Shown here in pieces: positions 56,012 through 64,000 of a stretch of 64,000 nucleotides of DNA. Source of the DNA: Hordeum vulgare subsp. vulgare (lineage: Eukaryota > Streptophyta > Magnoliopsida > Poales > Poaceae); assembly GCF_904849725.1 (NCBI RefSeq), contig NC_058518.1, positions 211,432,741 to 211,496,740 of the forward strand. Direction: 5' to 3'. The notes beneath the pieces were generated by a model. It searched no databases and had not been told where the DNA came from. It saw only the letters and a program-made list of their open reading frames with translations. Each line of letters begins with the position of its first letter. Position 1 is the first letter of the stretch. The position numbers were made by a program, and so were the translations under genes.

Positions 56012-56113
56012 CACCATTGTATCTCTTGTCTAGTACATACTAGATCCGACAGGACTAGGGGTCACCATTGTATCTCTTGTCTAGTACATACTAGATCCGA
56101 CAGGACTAGGGGT
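56012..56113 (+). repeat. Perfect 51-bp tandem duplication
   Basis: 56012-56062 and 56063-56113 are identical (CACCATTGTATC... to ...GACTAGGGGT). This is a very recent event, since the surrounding 105-bp repeats are diverged. Confidence 0.95.
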
Positions 56114-56263
56114 GTTACCTCCCATGAAGGGCCCCGAACTTGGGTACATTGTGTGTCACCATCGCTTGTTCCCAATCCCGCTCCCGGAGCCCACCGGAGC
56201 ACATTGGCCCCAACCACTCAAGTTAAGTCATCCTATGTCATTCTTCGTAACAAAACAACGACA

Positions 56264-56282
56264 GTTGGCGCCCACCGTGGGG
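56264..56282 (+). promoter_or_regulatory. Primer-binding site of element D
   Basis: GTTGGCGCCCACCGTGGGG, identical to element B's site at 10680-10698. Confidence 0.75.
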
Positions 56283-57860
56283 CCATGCACGACGTTGGCC
56301 GAAGACACGCTCCAAGCGGGAGCCCTCGCGGCCTCCATTGAGCGCGTCATGCGTGGGTTACTATGCACACCCTTGTCATCCGTTCCCGTGGGCGACAACG
56401 CATCACGTTCAAACTGGCCCGCCTGCATCGCACGCGGAACTGTCGTCCCTCTCAACGAGCTGCCAGGTGACGGTGATCCCGTTGGCATTGGCAGTCTATG
56501 CGTACACTTTGGTGAGTTGTGCATCAGCGATGCACCCGCCCCCGGTGAGTACCCTGTCGAGTTACTCACCATATTCGATCTGTTTCCACCTGCTGGTGAC
56601 ATGTCCCCGATCGACGTCAACGACCTCTACGACCGTTTAATGGAGCCGCGCATCAGTGTCGTTCCCATCTCCGACGAGTACCCCACTGAGGTTCTCGACT
56701 TCGCCGACCCGCTGCCTACCCCGGGCAGTGGCACTCCGGAAGACACAGACGGTTCTCACCTCCATGTCAAGGTGATGACCACTGGTTCAACCACCAGTTT
56801 AGGGCGTGTCAGGGGCAGCGGTAGCTGCGGCTATAGCCCATGCCGACCCGTCCAACCTCCCGTGCACCGCCTTGGAAGGCCTGCGTACCCCATCGCGCCA
56901 TCATCGTACCCGGCTACTGCCATGGCGGAGCTCGAGTCAGCCCGCAAGCAGTTTCTTGCGTAGGCTACCACCCTGGCCACCACGCAGTGCTAGATGGATT
57001 TCGTGCAACATGAGTATTAAACCATCTACGGCCACACCCCCGCCGGCACCGAACCCAGCCGACACAGTGAGGTGCGTCAAAGCGGTCGAATCATCACCGA
57101 CATAATTGGTGGGAATTTCTCCACCTATGATACCCTCGCAGCCAACTTGAAAGCCGTCGGCATCGCCATAGCCGATCTAGTGAGCCTGGAAGGGGAGGAG
57201 TACGTGCTGCAGGAGCAGCGCATCCTCGAACTCATCGACACCGCCAACACCCTTTAGGCTCAGTTCAAGACGACTTAGGCCACCTCTGTGTCCCCTCGCG
57301 TCCGGGGCAACAACCAGCCACCGACTGGCGAAACTCGGACAACACAGCAAGCGCCCCCCCCCCCCGCTACTCCAGGCTCCGCGCTAGCCGGGGCTAGGAA
57401 GAGCGTCCCCGACACCGCTACGATCAGTAGGGTATCACCAGCGCACGAAACGACCGGCAGGAGACCGGTCGGCTCCGAACATATGTGTGTGCGCGACCTC
57501 CACATGAGGACAGGGCCGCCTCAACCCGCCCAACACTGTAGGTTGACCTTGCTGCCCGGCTGGGCCCATGGATCCAGGAAGAGAATGATGCTCGGTGCCA
57601 CCTCGACCGGCTGGCTGATTCACGTCTCCTCGAGGAGGAAGGGCTGATCGATCCAGCCTACTTTGGCCCCCGCATCCGCAAGGAGCCGTTCCCATCGGCT
57701 TCACGTTGCCTCGCGACACCACCAAGTACAACAGCTCCGCCAAGCCGGAGGACTGGTTGGTTGACTACACCACCGCCATCGGCATTGCCCGGGCAACAAG
57801 CATGTGGCAGTGCGCTACGTTCTGCTCGTGTTCCTCGGCTCGGCTCGGACATGGCTGAAC
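56283..57860 (+). pseudogene. Gag of element D, frameshifted and cut by copia element G
   Basis: A frame open from upstream of the primer site to 56963 contains gag N-terminal sequence (LFPPAGDMSPIDVNDLYDRL, AMAELESARKQFLA), but its apparent ATG lies in the LTR and is not the real start. Later pieces are in other frames: TLAANLKAVGIAIADLVSLE (57072-57257), and GFTLPRDTTKYNSSAKPEDW then LVDYTTAIGIA near 57690-57790. The latter, with VLLVFLGSARTWLN in a shifted frame, is the start of the retrotransposon gag core. G inserts right after TWLN. A 12-C run at 57354-57365 marks another slip site. Confidence 0.65.
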
Positions 57861-59549
57861 TGTTGGAAATATTCCCTACAGGCAATAATAAATTGGTTAT
57901 TATTATATTTCCTTGTTCATAATAATCGTTTATTATCCATGTTAGAATTGTATTGATTGGAAACTCAAATACATGTGTGCGTAGATAGACAACACACTGT
58001 CCCTAGTGAGCCTCTAGTTGACTAGCTCGTTGATCAAAGAAGGTCAAGGTTTCCTAGCTGTAGACAAGTGTTTTCACTTGATATCGGGATCACATCATTA
58101 AGAGAATGATGTGATGGACAAGACCCAAACTATGAACGTAGCATGTGATCGTGTCAGTTTATTGCTACTGTTTTCTGCAAGTCAATGTATCTATTCTTAT
58201 GACCATGAGATCATGCAACTCCCAGACACCAGAGGAATACCTTGTGTGTTATCAAATGTCACAAATTAACTGGGTGACTATAAATGTGCTCTACAGGTAT
58301 CTCCAAAGGTGTTTGTTGGGTTGGCATGAATCAAGACAGGGATTTGTGACTCCGTGTGATAACGAGATTGAACTAGGTATGGAGATACCGACGAGCAAAT
58401 CTCGGGCAAGTAACATACCGAAGAACAAAGGGAACAACATACGGGATTAACTGAATCCTTGACATAGAGGTTCAATCTATAGAGATATTCGTAGAATGTG
58501 TAGGAGCCAATATGGACATCTAGGTCCCGCTATCAGTTATTGACCAGACAGTGTCTCAGGTCATGTCTGCATAGTTCTCGAACCCGCGGGCTCTGCACAC
58601 TTAAGGTTCGGTGACGTTTCGGTATAGTTGAGTTATATGTGTTGGTTTTCGAAGGTTGTTCGGATTCCCGGATAAGATCTAGGACGTCACGAGGAGCTCC
58701 AGAATGATCTGGAGGTAAATATTGATATATAGGAAGTCCTATTTTGGTCACTGGAATAGATTCAGGCTCATCGGTAGTGTACCAGGACTTCCGGGAGGGT
58801 GCCGGGGGACCACTGGGAGGGGTGTGACAACCCAAGAGGCTCATGGGCTATGAGAGGACGTGGACCAGCCCCTGGTGGTCTGGCCTAAGACTCTCACAAG
58901 GGCCCATGCGAAAAGGATAAAGGAAAAAGGCCAAATTAGGAAGGAGTCCTAATAGGATTCCACCTTCCTTGTGGGAGGTGGATTCCTCCCTTGTGGTTCG
59001 GCCGAACCTCCTTGAAGTGGAGGCCAAGGATGCCTCCTATCCTCTCCTCCTCCTATATCTACTAGAGGTTTTTGAGGGTTTTGTACACAACAATTGCCAC
59101 GTGCTCCCTCTACTTCTCTCTAGATCCGTTTCTCCTCTAATATAGTTCGGCGGTGCTTAGGCGAAGCCCTGCTGGATTAGTTCACCACCACCACCACCAT
59201 GCCGCAGTGCTGGAGAACTCATCTACCTCTCTGCCCCTCTTGCTGGATCAATAAGGTGGGGATCGTCATCGAGCTGTACGTGTGCTGAACGCGGAGGTGT
59301 CGTCCGTTCGGCACTAGATCGGGATGGATCGTGATGGGATCGCGGGACGGATTGTGATGAGATCGCGGGACGGGCTGCAATTTGGATCGCGAAGATGTTC
59401 CACTACATCAACCACGTTATATACGCTTTTGGATAGCGATCTACAAGGGTATGTATATTACTCTCCCCTCTTGTAGATGATCATCACCATGGATACGTAT
59501 TGCGTGTGCGTAGGAAAACTTTTTGCTTCCCATGCGACGTTCCCCAACA
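57861..59549 (+). repeat. 5' LTR of element G
   Basis: TGTTGGAAATATTCCC to TTCCCCAACA, inserted after ...TGGCTGAAC of D's gag. A TATA-like CTATATCTA lies near 59053. The following PBS region (GTGCCATCATGATC) is mutated. Confidence 0.9.
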
Positions 59550-60816
59550 GTGCCATCATGATCGTTGTGTAGATGATATCTCGAGTAGAACACGAAAGAG
59601 TTTGTGGGCGTTGATGTTCAATTTGCTGCCCACCTTAGTTTTTCTCTTGATTCAGCGATATTGTTGTATTGAAGCGGCCCAGACCAACTTTACTCGTACG
59701 CTTACAAGAGACCGGTTTCATCGACTAACATGCAACTTGTTGCATAAAGATGACTGGCGGGTGTCTGTTTCTTTAAATTTAGTTGAATCAGAATTGACCG
59801 AGGCGGTCCTTCGAGAAGGTTAAATATAAATTTGCATATCACCGTTGTGGCTTTGCGTAAGTAAGATGCGATCATACTAGATACCAATAGCAGCCACGTA
59901 AAACATGCAACAACAAATTAGAGGACGTCTAACTTGTTTTTGCAGGGTATGCATGTGATGTGATATTGCCAATGACATGATATGATATACTGGATGTATG
60001 AGATGATCGTATTGTAATAGTTAAATATCGACTTGCTCGTTCATGCTACAGCGACCGGCAGGAGCCATAGGGTTGTCTTTAAACTAACGTTTGTGCTTGC
60101 AGATGCGTTTACTATATCGCTAGGTAGTAGCTTTAGTAGTAGTAGCATAGATATCACGACAACCTCGATGGTGGCACGCTGATGGAGATCATGGTAAGAC
60201 GCTAGTGACGATGAATATAATGCTGGGTCTTGGGTGATGGAGATCAAGAAGCACAAGATCATGGCCATATCATGACACTTACGATTTGCATGTGATGTTA
60301 GTCCTTTTATGCACCTTATTTTCTTAGGACGAAGGTAGCATTATAAGGTGATCCCTCACTCGAATTTCAAGGTAAAATTCTATTCTCCCCGACTGTGCAC
60401 CATTGCGATAATTCATCATTTCGAGACACCACGTGATGATCGGGTGTGATAGACTCAATGTTCACATACAACGTGTGCAAAACAGTTGCACACGCGGAAC
60501 AGTCGGGTTAAACTTGACGAGCCTAGCATATACAGACATGGCCTCGGAACACAAGAGACCGAAAGGTCCAGCATGAATCATATAGTTGATATGATCAACA
60601 TCGAGATGTTCACACCTGAAACTATACTCAACTCACGTGATGATCGGACTAGAGTTACTGGATTTGGATCGTGCACCACTCGAATGACTAGAGGGATGTC
60701 TATTTGAGTGGGAGTTATTAGTAATATGATTAGCTAAACTCAATTATCATGATCATAGTCAAAAGGTCTTTGCAAATTATGTTGTAGCTTGTGCTGTAGC
60801 TCTACTGTTTTTTGAT
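59550..60816 (+). other. Leader of element G
   Basis: Untranslated leader typical of this copia group. It includes TTTTTGCAGGGTATGCATG near 59937 and the stretch ACACCACGTGATGATCGGG near 60425. No ORF is supported. Confidence 0.7.
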
Positions 60817-61620
60817 ATGTTCCTAGAGAAAATTTAGTTGAAAGATGGTAGTAACAATTATGCGGACTCGGTCCGTAAACTGAGGATTGTCCTCATCGCT
60901 GCGCAGAAGGCTTATGTCCTTAATGTAGCGCTTGGTGTGCTGAACCTCGAGCATCGTCTGTGGATGTTGCGAACATCTCACATACACGTTTTTGATGACT
61001 ACGTGATAGTTCAATGCGTAATGCTTACGGCTTAGAATTGAGGCACCAAAGACGTTTTGAACGTCACGGAACATATGAGATGTTCCAAGAGATGAAATTG
61101 GGATTTCATGCTTGTGCCCTTGTTGAGAGGTACGATACCTCTGAGAAGATTATTTGTCTAAAAGTAAGAGAGAAAAGCTCAATCATTGAGCATGTGCTCA
61201 GATTGTGTGAATGCTATAATCGCTTGAATCGATTGGTAGTTGATCTTCCACATGAGATAATGATGATTCTCCAAGGTCACTGTCACCAAGCTACTAGAGC
61301 TTCATGATGAATTATAATAGATCAGGGATAGATATGATGATCCTTGAGCTATTCGTGATGTTTGACACCATGAAAGTAGAAATCAAAAGGAGCATCAATT
61401 GTTGATGGTTAGTAAAACCACTAGTTTCAAGAAGAGCAAGGGCAAGAAGGGATACTTCCTGAAACTACAAAGCACTTGTTGCTCTAGTGAAGAGACCCAA
61501 GGTTGAACCCAAACCCGAGACTAAGTGCTTCTATAATGAGGGGAACATTCACTGAAGAGGTACTACCCTAGATACTTGGTAGATGAGAAGGTTCGCAAAG
61601 TCGACAAAAATATATTGGAG
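60817..61620 (+). pseudogene. Copia gag remnant (element G)
   Basis: It starts MFLEKI at 60817 and hits TAG after six codons. The frame continues as LKDGSNNYADSVRKLRIVLI and AAQKAYVLNVALG, then shifts (about 61010) to RRFERHGTYEMFQEMKLGFH and SSIIEHVLRLCECYNRLNRL. In the zinc-knuckle position the sequence reads CFYNEGNIH, so CCHC is destroyed. At least one internal segment between 60960 and 61060 seems deleted compared with what I remember of intact relatives. Confidence 0.7.
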
Positions 61621-62310
61621 ACACATGGTATTGATGTGTACTTTACTAGTACTCCTAGTGGCACTAGGGTATTAGATACCGGTTCGGTTGTTAAGTGTTA
61701 GTAACTCGAAATAAAAGCTACGAATAAACGTAGACTAGCTAAAGGCGATGTTACGATATGTGTTGGAAGGTTTCTAAGGTTGATGTGATCAGACATCGCA
61801 CACTCCCTCTACCATCGGGATTAGTGTTAAACCTAAATAATTGTTATTTGGAGTTTGCGTTGAGCATGAACATGATTAGATCGTGTTTATTGCAATACGA
61901 TTATTCATTTAAATAGAATAATGGTTATTCTATTTGCTTGAATAAATACCTTCAATGGTTTCTTTAATCTCGATCGTAGTGGTACACATGTTCATAATGT
62001 TGATGCCAAAAGATACAAAGTAGTAATGATAGTACCACTTACTTGTGCCACTATCGCTTGAGTCATATTGGTGTAAAATGCACGAATAAAGCTCCATATT
62101 GATGGATCTTTGGACTCACTTGTTTTTGAATCGTTTGAGACATGTGAACCATGCCTATTGGTATAAACACATGAAGAAACTCCATGCAGATGGATCGTTT
62201 GGTCTCACTTGATTTTGAATCACTTGAGTCATGCAAATCATACCACATGGGCAAGATGACTGAAGGCCTCATTTTTCTAGTGAGATGGAACAAGAAAGTA
62301 ACTTGTTGGA
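61621..62310 (+). pseudogene. Copia protease and GAG-pre-integrase remnants (element G)
   Basis: The protease site is recognisable near 61670-61700 as VLDTGSVV (D-T-G). Downstream come N-rich sequence and a pre-integrase region with an imperfect duplication: GAAACTCCAT..GATGGATC near 62176 and its relative near 62090 (AAGCTCCATATTGATGGATC). No open frame is longer than about 60 codons in the sense direction. Confidence 0.6.
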
Positions 62311-63000
62311 AGTAATACATTTTGATGTGGGCAGTCCAATGAGTGTTGAGGCACGCAGTGGATATCGTTATGTTCTTACTTCACAAAAGATTTGAGTAGA
62401 TACTCGTATATTTACTTGATGAAACATAAGTCTGAATTATTGAAAGGTTCAACTAATTTCATAGTGAAGTTGAAGGTCATCTTGACAATAGGATAATATG
62501 TTTATGGTATGATCATATCGATGAATATCTGAGTTGCGAGTTTGGTACACAATTAAGACAATGTGAAAATTGTTTCCCATCTCATGCCACCTGCAACACC
62601 ATAGTGTGATGGTGTGTCCGAACGTCATAGCCGCGCCATATTTGATATGGTGCATACTATGATGTCTCTTATTGAATTATCACTATCGTTTATGGGTTAT
62701 GCATTAGAGACAACCGCATTCACTTTAAATAGGGCACCATGTAATTCCGTTGAGATGACACCGTATGCACTATGGTTTGGAGAAACCTGAGCTGTCGTTT
62801 CATGAAAGTTTGGGGCTGCGACACTTACGTGCAAAAGTTTCAGCGTGATAAGCTCGAACCAAAAGTGGATAAATGCATCTTCATAGGGCACCCAAAACTG
62901 TTGGGTATATCTAATATCTCAGATTCGGAAGCAAAGTGTTTGTTTCTAGAAACGGGTCCTTTCTCGAGGAAAAGTTTCTCTCGAAAGAATTGAGTGGGAG
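62311..63000 (+). pseudogene. Copia integrase remnant (element G)
   Basis: Pieces recognisable in several frames: the AATGAGTGTTGAGGCACG stretch (core N-terminal side, near 62340), GGTGTGTCCGAACG near 62612 (NGVSER motif region), and FMKVWGCDTYVQKFQRDKLE then PKVDKCIFIGHPK at 62800-62900 (C-terminal part). The catalytic acids cannot all be read in one frame. Confidence 0.7.
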
Positions 63001-64000
63001 GATTGTGGAAACTTGATGAGGTTATTGAACCATCACTTAAACCAAAAGTGTAGTAGGGCACAACAAGTTGTTCCTATGGTGCCTATAGAAATTGAAGTGG
63101 AAGCTAATGATAGTGATCATGAAGCTTCGGATCAAGTTACTAAAGAACTCATAGGTCGACAAGGTCACGTACTCCTCCACAGTGGTACGGCAACCCTGTC
63201 TTGGAGGTCATGTTGTTGGACAACAATGAACCTACGAACTATGGAGAAGCGATGGTGGGCCTGGATTCCGGCAAATGGCTGGAGGCTATGAAATACGAGG
63301 GAGGATCCATGTATGAAAACGAAGTGTAGACTTTGGAAGAACTACTTAATGGCCGTAAGACTATTAAGTACGGATGGATCTCTAAAAGGAAGCTAGACGA
63401 TGATGGTGAAAAGTCACCATTAAGAAAGCTCGACTCGTCGCAAAGATGTTTCCGACATGTTCAAAGAGTTGACTATGATGAGACTTTCTCACTCGTAGCG
63501 ATCCTAAAAGTCTGTTGGAATTATGTTAGCAGTTGCTGCATTATTTATGAAATCTTGTAGGTAGGACGTCAAACCATCCTTTCCTCGACGGTTTCCTTGA
63601 GGAAAGGTTGTATGTGATACAACCAGAATGTTTTTTCCATCCTAAGGATGCTAACAAGTATGCAAACTCCAGCGATCCTTCTTTGGACTGGAGCAAGCAT
63701 CTCGGAGTTGGAATATACTCTTTGATGAGATGATCAAAGTGTTTGGTTTTATACAAAGTTTATGAGAAACTTGTATTTCCAAGGAAGTGAGTGGGAGCAC
63801 TATAAAATTTCTGATAAGTATATGTGGTTGACATATTGTTGATCGGAGATAATGTAGAATTTTTGGAAAGCATAAAGGGTTGTTTGAAAGGAGTTTTTCA
63901 AAGGAAAACATGGATTGAGCTACTTGAACATTGAGCATCAAGATCTATGGAGATTGATCAAAACGCTTAATAGAACTTTCAACAAAATGCATGCCTTGAC
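63001..64000 (+). pseudogene. Copia reverse transcriptase remnant, runs off the window (element G)
   Basis: The linker EANDSDHEASDQVTKEL is followed by RT pieces: WISKRKLDDDGEKSPLRKLD, RVDYDETFSLVAILK and YGLVQASRSWN-like sequence in a changed frame near 63680-63720. The catalytic YVDD is degraded in the stretch around 63820-63850. The window stops inside this domain. Confidence 0.7.

Larger units (their letters stand above)
55427..56263 (+). repeat. 5' LTR of element D (start uncertain)
   Basis: It ends in ...CAACGACA before the primer site. It contains a 105-bp tandem array (55449-55744) and a perfect 51-bp tandem duplication (56012-56113). Confidence 0.6.
55427..57860 (+). mobile_element. 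Element D: LTR and gag start of a second Tat/RIRE2-like element, cut by G
   Basis: An LTR-like region ends ...ACAACGACA at 56263 and is followed by GTTGGCGCCCACCGTGGGG, the same primer-site sequence as in element B. Gag-like sequence follows until the copia LTR at 57861. The LTR start is not certain; it may be at 55427, right after E. Its TATA candidate is GCGTATAAAAC near 55885. The remaining gag, pol and 3' LTR are beyond element G, outside the window. Confidence 0.7.
57861..64000 (+). mobile_element. Element G: degenerate BARE/WIS/Angela-like copia element
   Basis: It has a 1689-bp 5' LTR (57861-59549), a long leader, gag, protease, integrase and RT remnants in plus orientation. It continues past the window end, so the 3' LTR and target duplication cannot be seen. 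The LTR sequence and leader are recognisable as the most abundant Triticeae copia group, from memory. Copia order (integrase before RT) is visible. Coding parts have many stops and deletions. Confidence 0.88.

Noticed and set aside
56112..56963. A 283-codon cellular protein
   Set aside because: The apparent start lies in D's LTR and the frame runs through the primer-binding site. The later part is gag.

Overview
This window is plant nuclear DNA that consists almost entirely of nested LTR retrotransposons. The element types and LTR termini (TGATACGTCTCC... and TGATACTTCC... gypsy LTRs, and a TGTTGGAA... copia LTR of the BARE/WIS/Angela kind) point to a Triticeae grass (wheat, Aegilops, barley or rye). 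The family assignments come from memory and from motifs, because no search was possible. I found no intact cellular gene, rRNA, tRNA or CRISPR array. Every pol region carries stops, frameshifts or deletions. The one clearly open element-encoded frame is a small gag-like ORF on the minus strand (49585-50286).

Layout, with my letters for the elements. H (1-3452): the 3' part of a long gypsy LTR cut by the window edge. 3453-~6235: a minus-strand internal fragment of an Athila-like gypsy element, joined head to head with element A. A (~6236-26760, +): an Athila-like gypsy element without its 5' half (remnant protease, RT, RNase H, integrase, env-position ORF, 3' LTR). B (10183-23441, +): a complete Tat/RIRE2-like gypsy element inserted into A's env-position ORF with a GACAT target duplication. 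It has 497-bp LTRs, gag, protease, RT, two RNase H domains and integrase, plus a multi-exon gene on the opposite strand between integrase and the 3' LTR. 26761-28187: a possible low-copy island. C (28188-37457, +): a Sabrina/Athila-like gypsy element with gag, protease and env-position ORF but no RT or integrase, and a 5'-truncated first LTR. It had inserted into the 5' LTR of E. E (37458-55426, +): a Tekay/Del-type chromovirus with gag, protease, RT, RNase H, integrase and a C-terminal chromodomain-like tail, and an LTR of about 5.45 kb. F (45339-52041, -): a complete non-autonomous Athila-like element (LTR, gag only, LTR) inserted in E's 3' LTR with a GTTTG duplication. D (55427-57860, +): the LTR and gag start of a second Tat/RIRE2-like element. 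G (57861-64000, +): a degenerate BARE/WIS/Angela-like copia element inserted into D's gag and running off the window.

The events can be partly ordered. B is younger than A, C is younger than E, F is younger than E, and G is younger than D. Hand comparison of LTR pairs gives about 32 differences in 497 bp for B and about 12 in 292 bp for part of C. A deletion must have removed the 5' ends of both C and E, because their left parts are missing at the 28187 junction.

The observations most worth checking are: (i) two tandem tRNA-like A-box/B-box pairs with tRNA-like spacing inside E's LTR (44816-45048); (ii) three serial tRNA-Asp-type primer-binding-site copies, two of them inside both LTRs of C; (iii) the nine-exon antisense gene of B with matching GT-AG sites; (iv) spacers before the env-position ORFs of A and C that resemble a GC-rich patch of their own LTRs and, in both, place an AG splice-acceptor-like site before the ATG; (v) scattered polypurine-tract-like repeats in B.
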